Positions 1 to 6,523 are shown, counted from the stretch's first letter. The stretch is 7,369 bases of DNA from Microcoleaceae cyanobacterium UBA11344 (GCA_003483675.1 DMYK01000369.1:1-7369), one strand, 5' to 3'. A program made the numbers and translations. Notes: generated by a model not told the origin, from the sequence alone.

Positions 1-608
1 GATACTGCTGCATCACAAGTTACAAATGCTAGCATTGTTGCCATATTTGGGTGTATCATTCCCGAACCTTTGCAAATGCCGCCGATACGCACGAGTCGAT
101 CGCCAAACATGGTTTCGAGGGCGATCGTTTTCGGCACTAAATCTGTGGTACAAATAGCCTTAGCCGCCGCATCGGAACCAGTTTCTGAAGCCGCAGCAAC
201 TAATAAAGGAATTGCCGCCCTCAGTGGTTCCATCTTAATCCGCTGCCCGATTACCCCAGTGGAGGCTAAAAGAATAGATTCTGGAGGAATATTCAAAGCT
301 TCACCCAACAATTTGGCGCATTCGAGGGCGTCAGCCAAACCTTGAGCGCCGGTGGCGGCATTAGCTTGTCCGGCGTTGCACAAAATGGCTTTAGCACTTG
401 GTTTGGTTTGCAGTCGAGTGCGGCAGTAGTCCACACAAGCTGCCCGGACAGTGGATGTAGTGAAGACTCCCGCTGCGATCGCGTCTACTTCTGACAAAAT
501 CAAAGTTAAATCCGGCAAGCCTGAAGGCTTTAAACCCGCTGTAATTCCTGATGCTCGATATCCTTTCGGTGCTGTAACTCCACCGCTAATTACTTGCCAG
601 TCGGACAT
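1..608 (-). CDS. argJ: Glutamate N-acetyltransferase / amino-acid acetyltransferase ArgJ, N-terminal part (cut by window edge)
   Basis: ArgJ moves the acetyl group from N-acetylornithine to glutamate in the cyclic arginine pathway; bifunctional forms also make N-acetylglutamate from acetyl-CoA. The gene reads leftward from ATG at 608 and 202 complete codons are visible, about half the usual length of roughly 400 residues. The start is supported by AGGGAGG at 614-620, five bases upstream. Family landmarks are all present: the opening GGVTAPKGYRASGI (residues 9-22), the CNAGQANAATG block (77-87), the STGVIG motif (116-121) whose Thr117-Gly118 correspond to the oxyanion-hole pair, and KGSGMIHPNMATM (180-192). 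In this family the precursor cleaves itself between Ala and Thr of the last motif, here Ala190-Thr191, and the Thr becomes the catalytic nucleophile. No frameshift or missing key residue is seen. The C-terminal beta chain continues almost entirely outside the window. Whether it is mono- or bifunctional cannot be decided from this half. Confidence 0.96.
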   Translation of the reverse strand, partial: MSDWQVISGGVTAPKGYRASGITAGLKPSGLPDLTLILSEVDAIAAGVFTTSTVRAACVDYCRTRLQTKPSAKAILCNAGQANAATGAQGLADALECAKLLGEALNIPPESILLASTGVIGQRIKMEPLRAAIPLLVAAASETGSDAAAKAICTTDLVPKTIALETMFGDRLVRIGGICKGSGMIHPNMATMLAFVTCDAAV

Positions 609-648
609 GATGACCTCCCTAAAAGCCTTCTATTCTGCTGAAAGGGGG

Positions 649-654
649 ATTATA
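649..654 (-). promoter_or_regulatory. Candidate -10 box of argJ
   Basis: On the minus strand this reads TATAAT, a perfect sigma-70-type -10 box, 41 bases upstream of the argJ ATG. This would give a short leader of about 30-35 bases carrying the Shine-Dalgarno site. No good -35 hexamer lies 17 bases further upstream; that position falls inside the 7-bp tandem repeats. The assignment is therefore based on the -10 match and position alone. Confidence 0.45.
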
Positions 655-662
655 TCATTTTA

Positions 663-690
663 GATTTGAGATTTGAGATTTTAGATTGTA
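663..690. repeat. Four tandem 7-bp repeats upstream of argJ
   Basis: Four consecutive heptamers are seen: GATTTGA, GATTTGA, GATTTTA, GATTGTA. Heptanucleotide tandem repeats (STRR-type) between genes are known from filamentous cyanobacteria, and this short array is of that style. It lies where the -35 region of the argJ promoter would be, so copy-number change could alter promoter spacing; that effect is inference. Confidence 0.6.
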
Positions 691-722
691 AATATTGTAT
701 TTAAGCAACTCAATAAAATTAA

Positions 723-766
723 TCGCGACTTTTTCTTGAGAGATCGAACTCAAGAAGAAGTCGCGA
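723..766 (-). terminator. 18-bp inverted repeat, probable terminator after the small-gene pair
   Basis: The left arm 723-740 (TCGCGACTTTTTCTTGAG) pairs with the right arm 749-766 (CTCAAGAAGAAGTCGCGA) over 18 positions with one imperfect pair and an 8-base loop. Read on the minus strand it is followed by TTAATTTTATT. It lies 80 bases after the stop of the 46-aa gene and upstream of argJ, which fits transcription termination between the two units. The plus-strand side also has a short T run (770-773), so it may work in both directions. The distance to the stop is long for a simple terminator, so a small mobile repeat or a structured RNA is an alternative. Confidence 0.5.
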
Positions 767-845
767 CAATTTTGTAACTGCCATTATTAATTTCTAGCGG
801 GCTAAAACAAACTTGATTCAACTGTCTCGCCATTGAAAAAACGAG

Positions 846-986
846 TTATTTGCGATCGCCTAGTGCCTGTGCACTCAGATCTAAACCAACTTCAGCAGCT
901 ACGCGGCTTAGTAGAGATTGCTGGCGATTCAGAACTCGGTTGTGGTGGCGCATCATCAGGCTGCGGGCTTGCTCTTGAGTAGACAT
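846..986 (-). CDS. Small conserved-type protein, 46 aa, paralogue of its upstream neighbour
   Basis: An unrecognised small gene, starting at ATG 986 and ending with TAA at 846-848. GGAGAAA (993-999) lies six bases upstream of the ATG and acts as a plausible ribosome binding site. The protein starts MSTQEQARSLMMRHH and ends in VGLDLSAQALGDRK. Over residues 1-36 it is identical at 26 positions to the 64-aa protein encoded 60 bases upstream, which is the main evidence that both are real. The shared core is basic and predicted helical (RSLMMRHH, NRQQS, AAEVG), with no signal peptide, membrane segment or cysteine. It lacks the YWGHIQGKPQPSFQ tail of its neighbour. The gene ends over a HIP1 octamer (852-859), which encodes Gly-Asp-Arg. 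Function is unknown, and co-transcription with the 64-aa gene is likely from the spacing. Confidence 0.75.
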   Translation of the reverse strand: MSTQEQARSLMMRHHNRVLNRQQSLLSRVAAEVGLDLSAQALGDRK

Positions 987-1046
987 AACTTGTTTCTCCA
1001 AATGTAGGTATTAAGTTTGCGGGCAATTGGGGAAATTGAGCTGCCC

Positions 1047-1241
1047 TTAGCTCATGGCGGCATTGCTGCGATCGTAACTTGCTTGAAAGCTGGGCTGCGG
1101 CTTGCCTTGAATATGACCCCAGTAGTTAGCATCATCCATACCAACTTCGGCGGCGCTGCGGTTGAGCATAGATTGCTGCCGGTTCTTGACGAGTTGGTGG
1201 TGGCGCATCATCAGAGAGCGAGCTTGGTTTTCGGTACACAT
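1047..1241 (-). CDS. Small conserved-type protein, 64 aa, first of a tandem pair
   Basis: An unrecognised small gene with a strong ribosome binding site, GGAGGAA (1248-1254), six bases before ATG 1241. It has two parts. Residues 1-36 (MCTENQARSLMMRHH through AAEVGMD) match the 46-aa neighbour at 26 positions. Residues 37-64 form a distinct tail with the striking stretch NYWGHIQGKPQPSFQ (39-53), rich in aromatic, Gly and Pro residues, followed by a polar end. No membrane segment or export signal is visible. An 82-codon frame on the opposite strand overlaps the gene, but it has no homology or ribosome site to support it, while paralogy supports this strand. The two small genes are probably a tandem duplication in one transcript, separated from the efflux genes by the hairpin at 1372-1399. 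I cannot assign a function; the conserved RSLMMRHH core could contact nucleic acid or a protein partner, but this is a guess. Confidence 0.85.
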   Translation of the reverse strand: MCTENQARSLMMRHHQLVKNRQQSMLNRSAAEVGMDDANYWGHIQGKPQPSFQASYDRSNAAMS

Positions 1242-1341
1242 ATCCGGTTCCTCCGTATTCCTTGACTAAGGTTGAGCTGTGTTTCTGTTCCTACTATTCA
1301 ATATAACAGACAATTCTGTATCTAAAGCTACATAATTTTAT

Positions 1342-1347
1342 ATTGTA
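1342..1347 (-). promoter_or_regulatory. Weak candidate -10 box for the small-gene pair
   Basis: The minus strand reads TACAAT here, within TTACAATATAAAA (1336-1348). The same 13 bases occur upstream of the membrane fusion protein gene at 6489-6501. The hexamer at the -35 distance (TTCTCT, 1365-1370) is a poor match. If used, the leader would be about 95 bases long. The small-gene pair needs some promoter between the hairpin at 1372-1399 and its start, and this is the best one I can point to. Confidence 0.25.
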
Positions 1348-1371
1348 ACAAAGCTTTATATTTAAGAGAAA

Positions 1372-1399
1372 TCCCCGACTTGGCAGAAGTTGTCGGGGA
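1372..1399 (-). terminator. Rho-independent terminator of the efflux operon
   Basis: A perfect 8-bp GC-rich stem (TCCCCGAC at 1372-1379 with GTCGGGGA at 1392-1399) encloses a 12-base loop. On the minus strand it is followed directly by TTTCTCTT (1364-1371). It begins 24 bases after the stop codon of the RND gene, the expected place for the end of that transcript. On the plus strand no T run follows, so it acts leftward only. Confidence 0.8.
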
Positions 1400-1423
1400 G
1401 ATCTAGCAGATAATTAGGTTGAC

Positions 1424-4400
1424 TTACTTAGTAGAAACAGACTTCGATCGCACTTTTTTCCCTTCCCCCTTCTGACTACCGCCACCCCGCACCAGATGAA
1501 AAATCCAGATTTGGAAACCATCCATATAAGTAAAAATCACCGGAATCACCAGCAAAGTCAACAGCGTAGAAGTCATCAAACCACCAATAACCGCCATCGC
1601 CATCGGGCTCCGCACCTGAGAACCGGCGCCAATTCCCAGGGCGATGGGGACCATTCCAGCGATCATGGCGATCGTCGTCATCAAAATCGGCCGCAAGCGC
1701 GCCACCCCCGAATCCAGCGTCGCCTCATACATCGGCTTACCTTCCTGCTGATTCAGAATCGCGTAATCCACCAACAAAATCGAATTTTTCGTCACAATTC
1801 CCATCAGCAACACGATCCCAATCAAAGCGTATAGCCCCAAAGACTTCTGCCCCACCAGCAATCCCAGCAGCGCGCCCCCAACTGACAAAGGCAGCGCAGC
1901 CATAATTGTCACCGGGTGCAGGAAATTCGCAAACAGCAGCACCAACACAGCATAAATCAACAAAACCGCCGTTCCCAAAGCCCCCGCAAAACCGCTGAAC
2001 ACATCCATCATCACCTTCGCATCTCCCGACGATTCCTGCTCGACGCCAGGGGGCAGAGGATTCATCGCAGGTAGTTGTTTCACCGCAGCGGAAGCTTCTC
2101 CCAAAGTAGTACCGCGCAACAAATTACCCTCCACAGAAACTTGGCGAGCTCTGTCATAGCGATCGATCTGAGAAGGCCCGCTACCCAAAGCAATATCAGC
2201 CACCGCCCTCAAAGGCACCAAAGTATTATTTTTACCAGGTACTTGTAGATTCTTAATTGTTTCGATATCGCTGCGAAACTGCGGTGCCAACATCACATGA
2301 ATCGGAATTTGTCTATCTGGCAAATCGAACTTAGCAAGATTCGATTCAATATCTCCGATAGTTGCCAGAGTTGCAGTGCGAGCAATTTGTTGTACAGATA
2401 CACCCTGATCCGCCGCCCGATGCGGATCAGGTTTAACCAGGATTTCTGGCTTCACCAAACTCGCGCTAGATTGCACCTCAATCAATCCCGGCACCTGACT
2501 CATTTGTTGAGTAAGAGCAAGAGCTGTTTTAGTTAAAGCAGTAGCATTTTCGCTTTTTAAGACGATCGACATTTGCTTTCTACCCCCCACTCGCCCTTGA
2601 GAAAAACTGAGCCGCACACCGGGAACATCCGTGAGTTTGGGGCGCATTTCCTCTTCAAACTGCTGTTGCTTAATCCGTTTGTTCGCGGGTTTGAGTTTCA
2701 CATAAAGAGTCCCTGTATTCACACCACTAGCACGGGCAGTACCCCCACCGGCACCACCAGAAACTGTCGGAGAACCTTCTGTCTCCAAAACGCTTTCGAC
2801 TGCTGGATGGGTAAGCAATATTTGAGTTGCTTGTTGTACAGCTAAATCCGTCTGCTGGAGAGTAGAACCGGGAGGAAGTTCAATAGAGACAGTAGAAAGT
2901 CCAGTATCATCGCGATCGATAAACCCAGTCGGAATATAAGGTATTAACTTAAAACTGCCGAATAATAAAGCCACAGCCATAATTAGGACGATCGCCCGAT
3001 GTTTAAGCGACCACATTAAAAGCCGTCGATACTGATAGGATAATTGGTCTTTTTTTAACTGTTTCTGATGGTGTCCTTTATCCTTAAACAAATAAGCAGC
3101 CATCATCGGAGTCACAGTGCGGGCTACCAACAACGAAAACAAAACCGACGCCGAAACCGTCACCCCAAAAGGTCGAAAAAACTGACCCGGAATTCCCGGC
3201 ATAAAAGCCACCGGTGCAAATACCGCGACAATCGTCATAGTAGTAGCAACAACAGCCAAACCAATTTCAGCAGAAGCATCCAAAGAAGCTTGATAGGGAG
3301 TTTTCCCCATCCCGACATGGCGTTCGATATTTTCAATTTCGACGATCGCATCATCTACCAATACACCCACCACCAGCGCCAGCGCCAACAAAGTCATGCT
3401 GTTGAGGGTATAGCCCAAAAGTCGGAGTACAGCAAAAGTAGGAATTGCCGACAGCGGTAAAGCCACAGAAGCAATCAGAGTTGCCCGCCAATCCCGCAAA
3501 AAGATTAAAATAGTAATTACCGCTAAAGCCGCCCCCAAAAATAAAGCATCCACAGAAGCTTCATAGGAAGCCCGGATGTGATCTGCTAAAGTATAAATAA
3601 GTTCCAACTTGACATCAGTTGGCAAAGTCTTTTCCATTTTTTCCACAGTTTTCCGCACCGCTTCTTCGACAGTAACGAGAGTGCTGCCGGTACTGCGAAG
3701 GATAGAAAAAGCAACTACAGGTTTGCCATTAAGTCGCGCCGCCTGACGCGCCTCTGCATAGCCCTCAGTCACTTCTCCCAAACTAGAAAGAGGAACAAAA
3801 CCACCTTTGGGCAAAGTAATTTGATAGGTTTTCAATTCATCGAGAGTTTTCGCACTACCGAGGGTACGAACTGTTTGCTCAGAATTACCAATTTCGGTTC
3901 TCCCGCCCGGTAAATTGATATTAAAATTGCGAATTTGGTCATTAACTTGGGTAGCTGTAATGCCAAGACTTTTCAGTTGTTCAGGGTTCAAATCAACACG
4001 AATATCCTTGTCTCTACCTCCGATGCGCTGCACTTGAGCAACACCTTTGACAGAGAGGAGACTACGGCTGATATTTTGGTCGATCAACTCACTTAACTGT
4101 TCTACAGATTGGCGATCGGAAACCACAGCATAGGACATAATCGAACTGCCCGCAAACTCAACCCGCTTGACGACTGGATCGTTGATATCTTGCGGTAAGC
4201 CTTGGCGGATTTGGGCGATCGCATTGCGGACATCATTCGTAGCGCGATCGCTATTTGTCCCCAATAAAAAGTTAACAGTCGTATTAGAAGAACCATCATT
4301 AACAGTCGAGATAATGTGGTCGATATTACCCAAACCAGCAACAGCATCTTCAACTTTTTTAGTAACTTGAGATTCAAGTTCAGATGGATCTGCCCCCGGT

Positions 4401-4558
4401 TGGCTAACAGAAATCGAAACAGAAGGAACATCAATATTAGGCGAATCATCAATCCCCAAAACCGGAAAAGATATTAAGCCACCTATTGTCAATATCAAGA
4501 ATAAAACAATAGTAGGAACAGGCTGTTTAATCGACCAAGCCGAGATATTGAAAGACAT
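1424..4558 (-). CDS. RND efflux transporter, AcrB/HAE1 (hydrophobe/amphiphile efflux) family
   Basis: An inner-membrane proton-driven pump of 1044 aa, full length for AcrB-type proteins (about 1050). The start at MSFNISAWSIKQPVP fits the usual short cytoplasmic lead into TM1 (about 14-36). Two repeats follow: a periplasmic porter loop (about 37-335), TM2-6 (about 337-490), a cytoplasmic link with TM7 (about 521-541), a second porter loop (542-855), and TM8-12 (about 857-1022). The proton-relay residues match AcrB: Asp402-Asp403 in VGVLVDDAIVEIENIERH, Lys924 in GIVTKNSILLVDYA, Arg954 and Thr961 in ARLRPILMTTIAM. The loop corresponding to the AcrB glycine loop is longer and Gly-rich (about 597-612) and lacks the Phe residues of AcrB. 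The C-terminal tail is basic. The fusion protein gene lies 109 bases upstream, so the two are probably co-transcribed. No clear Shine-Dalgarno site precedes this ATG, unlike the upstream gene. Drug export is the family default; the actual substrate cannot be read from sequence. Confidence 0.95.
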   Translation of the reverse strand: MSFNISAWSIKQPVPTIVLFLILTIGGLISFPVLGIDDSPNIDVPSVSISVSQPGADPSELESQVTKKVEDAVAGLGNIDHIISTVNDGSSNTTVNFLLGTNSDRATNDVRNAIAQIRQGLPQDINDPVVKRVEFAGSSIMSYAVVSDRQSVEQLSELIDQNISRSLLSVKGVAQVQRIGGRDKDIRVDLNPEQLKSLGITATQVNDQIRNFNINLPGGRTEIGNSEQTVRTLGSAKTLDELKTYQITLPKGGFVPLSSLGEVTEGYAEARQAARLNGKPVVAFSILRSTGSTLVTVEEAVRKTVEKMEKTLPTDVKLELIYTLADHIRASYEASVDALFLGAALAVITILIFLRDWRATLIASVALPLSAIPTFAVLRLLGYTLNSMTLLALALVVGVLVDDAIVEIENIERHVGMGKTPYQASLDASAEIGLAVVATTMTIVAVFAPVAFMPGIPGQFFRPFGVTVSASVLFSLLVARTVTPMMAAYLFKDKGHHQKQLKKDQLSYQYRRLLMWSLKHRAIVLIMAVALLFGSFKLIPYIPTGFIDRDDTGLSTVSIELPPGSTLQQTDLAVQQATQILLTHPAVESVLETEGSPTVSGGAGGGTARASGVNTGTLYVKLKPANKRIKQQQFEEEMRPKLTDVPGVRLSFSQGRVGGRKQMSIVLKSENATALTKTALALTQQMSQVPGLIEVQSSASLVKPEILVKPDPHRAADQGVSVQQIARTATLATIGDIESNLAKFDLPDRQIPIHVMLAPQFRSDIETIKNLQVPGKNNTLVPLRAVADIALGSGPSQIDRYDRARQVSVEGNLLRGTTLGEASAAVKQLPAMNPLPPGVEQESSGDAKVMMDVFSGFAGALGTAVLLIYAVLVLLFANFLHPVTIMAALPLSVGGALLGLLVGQKSLGLYALIGIVLLMGIVTKNSILLVDYAILNQQEGKPMYEATLDSGVARLRPILMTTIAMIAGMVPIALGIGAGSQVRSPMAMAVIGGLMTSTLLTLLVIPVIFTYMDGFQIWIFHLVRGGGSQKGEGKKVRSKSVSTK

Positions 4559-4585
4559 AATTAGGAAGTGGTAATTGGGAATTAG

Positions 4586-4628
4586 TTATCTGCGTGCATC
4601 GGCGTTTATCTGCCTTTATCTGCGGTTA
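4586..4628. repeat. Four-unit 10-bp tandem repeat between the pump genes
   Basis: The units are TTATCTGCGT, GCATCGGCGT, TTATCTGCCT, TTATCTGCGG, then TTA. They fill the middle of the 109-bp gap between the fusion-protein stop and the RND start. Sequences of this TCTGCG-rich type are, as far as I recall, scattered between genes in filamentous cyanobacteria. On the minus strand they lie in the transcribed spacer, 28-70 bases before the RND ATG. Confidence 0.6.
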
Positions 4629-4667
4629 AAAAAAGGCAAAAATCTCAAAACAACCAATCACAAATAA

Positions 4668-6455
4668 CTATTTAACAACCTTAACCCGATCGCCATCCTT
4701 CAGATAACCAGCCCCAGCAATCACTACCCGATCGCCAACCTTCAAACCCTTTTTAATCTCCACCTTAGCATTCGTCAAATCACCAACAGCCCCCCCAGAA
4801 ATTTCCCCAACTTCCACAGATTGAGCCAGCACCTTATCCTCACCAACAAGTTTATAAACCACAGCACCACCGTCAGATTGCGGTAAAATAGCCTTAGCAG
4901 GGACTTTCAAACCTTGAGCAGTTGCCGTCGAAATAGATGCGTGCAAAAACATTCCCGATCGCAAAAACTCATTTTGAGGCAAATCAATTTTCACCGTTGC
5001 TTGGCGATTTTGAGGGTCAACCAGCGGCGAAATATCTCGCACAGTTCCCGCTAATTTAATCCGCTTGTCAGATTCAGAAGTAATGCGGACTGCTGTTCCC
5101 AGCCGCACCAGCCCTAGTTGAGTTTCCGGCACTTTCAATTGCAATTCTAGCTTATTTCCCCGAATAATCGAAAAGAGTTTTTGACTCCCCGAAGAAACAT
5201 CACCAACACGACCAATTCTTTCAGCAACAATGCCGGTATCCGGTGCTCGAACAACAGTTTGTTCTAGTTGAGTTTGTAACTGTTTGACTCGCGCTTCATT
5301 GCTGCGGACACTTGCTGCGTTATTTCCGACATTAGCCCTAGCACTGCTGATAGTTGTGGCGGTCGTATTAACTTTAGCTTGAGCAACGCTGACAGCAGCT
5401 TTAGCCTTATTGATATTAGCTTCGGCATTAACTACTTTAGCAAGAGCCGATCGCACTTCTTCCACTTCTTTATTCTGTTCTTCCAAAGCTCTACTCAAAT
5501 CAGCTTTAGCTTTGTTCAAATCTTGAACAGCAGTCTGCTGTTCCGTCTTGCGCCTTTCTAAATCTTGCTGACTAATTACTCCCTGAGAGGCCAAATCTTG
5601 GGTGCGATTTACTTCTCTTTGAGCTTGATCTAATTTAGCGCGAGCCGAAGCAATGCTAGCTTGAGCTTGATTGACACCAGCTTTAGCTTGCTCGATACCA
5701 GCTTTAGCTTGACCGACACCTGTTTTAATTTGTACTAACTCAGCGACAGTTGTTTCAACACCGGCTTGGGCTTGAGTAACGCCGGCTTCGGCTTCCTTTT
5801 GGGTAGACTGGGCTTGCAGCACCTGAGCTTCGGCTTGTTCTACCGTAGAATCGGCCGATTGTACTTTAGCAACAGCTTCGGCAATTTGCGATCGCAACAC
5901 CGAATCATCCAAAACCGCCATAACCTGACCTTTTTCCACCGCATCTCCTTCCGCCACCAAAACCTGCTTAATTTGCAACCCATTAGCTTGTGGCAGCACC
6001 GGCAGCAAATCGTAAGCCGCCACAGTACCGGTTGCTTCCAGAGTTTGAGCCACCGCAGCCGATTCCACAGCCGCCACTGTCACAGTCTGAGCAGTCGGTG
6101 CTGGAGAGGCAGGTTTTGCTTGAGCTGCGGGAGGCGCACTTTGGCGTAGCATCAAGTGTTCTGTCGCCAGCGTTGCTGCAATACCTATTCCTATGCCCGC
6201 CAACACTGACCGCCACCTGATGCCTTTGCTGGGCGCAGATTCAGGCTCTTCTGCTTCCCAAACTACTGATGCTTCCCCATCCTCTGGAACTTGTAGAGGA
6301 ATTTCTCGTTCATCTTCGTCTGAGACTAATTCCCGGCGTGACTTGTCTTTGACGCCACCTTCAAACAGGTTCACGGCTTCGTTGCTGTCGCGCCCGTTGT
6401 GTATGTGGTGAAGAGGTTGCATTTCTTCCGCTTCTGAGATAACTTGATTTGTCAC
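4668..6455 (-). CDS. RND periplasmic adaptor (membrane fusion protein), HlyD/AcrA family, extended form
   Basis: This 595-aa protein bridges the RND pump to an outer-membrane channel. Translation starts at GTG 6455, supported by GGGAGGAA (6461-6468) five bases upstream; the next ATG (residue 12) has no such site. Domains in order: a long acidic cytoplasmic tail (about 1-80), one membrane anchor (about 82-103, AGIGIGIAATLA), a Pro/Ala linker (105-122), the first lipoyl half (about 141-184, with VAEGDAVEKGQVMAVLDD), a very long coiled-coil hairpin (about 186-400), the second lipoyl half (RAPDTGIVAERIGRVGDVSSG, 403-423), the beta-barrel (about 432-510) and the membrane-proximal domain (about 515-595, ending DRVKVVK). 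The motif LASQGVISQQDLERRKTEQQ (288-307), typical of these hairpins, is present. At 595 aa it is about 200 residues longer than AcrA; the excess lies in the tail and the hairpin, whose first arm has regular heptads such as IEQAKAG and VNQAQAS. It is an anchored protein and shows no lipobox. It is first in the probable operon with the RND gene. Confidence 0.94.
   Translation of the reverse strand: MTNQVISEAEEMQPLHHIHNGRDSNEAVNLFEGGVKDKSRRELVSDEDEREIPLQVPEDGEASVVWEAEEPESAPSKGIRWRSVLAGIGIGIAATLATEHLMLRQSAPPAAQAKPASPAPTAQTVTVAAVESAAVAQTLEATGTVAAYDLLPVLPQANGLQIKQVLVAEGDAVEKGQVMAVLDDSVLRSQIAEAVAKVQSADSTVEQAEAQVLQAQSTQKEAEAGVTQAQAGVETTVAELVQIKTGVGQAKAGIEQAKAGVNQAQASIASARAKLDQAQREVNRTQDLASQGVISQQDLERRKTEQQTAVQDLNKAKADLSRALEEQNKEVEEVRSALAKVVNAEANINKAKAAVSVAQAKVNTTATTISSARANVGNNAASVRSNEARVKQLQTQLEQTVVRAPDTGIVAERIGRVGDVSSGSQKLFSIIRGNKLELQLKVPETQLGLVRLGTAVRITSESDKRIKLAGTVRDISPLVDPQNRQATVKIDLPQNEFLRSGMFLHASISTATAQGLKVPAKAILPQSDGGAVVYKLVGEDKVLAQSVEVGEISGGAVGDLTNAKVEIKKGLKVGDRVVIAGAGYLKDGDRVKVVK
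5653..5736. repeat. Four imperfect 21-bp tandem repeats inside the adaptor gene
   Basis: Units start at 5653, 5674, 5695 and 5716. The middle two (5674-5694 and 5695-5715) differ at few positions and share ACCAGCTTTAGCTTG. Each encodes three quarters to a full turn set of one heptad, giving protein repeats such as IEQAKAG and VNQAQAS. The repeat is in frame (21 bp = 7 codons), so the array suggests growth of the coiled coil by heptad duplication. Confidence 0.6.
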
Positions 6456-6494
6456 AGTAGTTCCTCCCGCCGGTTTGAGCCTTTGGTTTTTTAT

Positions 6495-6523
6495 ATTGTA
6501 AAGAAAGATTGCGGTCTTAAGAT
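6495..6523 (-). promoter_or_regulatory. Candidate promoter of the efflux operon
   Basis: On the minus strand TACAAT (6495-6500) is a good -10 hexamer, with a weak ATCTTA (6518-6523) at 17-base spacing. Transcription would start near 6488, leaving a leader of about 33 bases that includes the strong ribosome site of the adaptor gene. A perfect 8-bp palindrome TCTTAAGA (6515-6522) overlaps the -35 position and could be an operator half or chance. No regulator gene is next to it in the window. Confidence 0.35.

Noticed and set aside
70..663. Plus-strand frames of 91 and 70 codons opposite argJ
   Set aside because: They lie on the complement of a clear ArgJ coding sequence, have no family features, and are explained by codon bias of the real gene.
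1017..1265. Plus-strand 82-codon frame over the 64-aa gene
   Set aside because: No ribosome site or recognisable feature; the minus strand has a strong ribosome site and a paralogue next door.
1496..3460. Several plus-strand frames (up to 130 codons) inside the RND gene
   Set aside because: Low-complexity, Arg/His/Gln- or Ser-rich products antisense to a full-length conserved pump gene.
4102..4452. Minus-strand 116-codon frame rich in Leu and Met
   Set aside because: A shifted frame of the RND gene; the hydrophobic look comes from reading conserved codons out of frame.
5379..6411. Frames on both strands inside the adaptor gene
   Set aside because: All overlap the uninterrupted adaptor coding sequence and lack start signals or family features.
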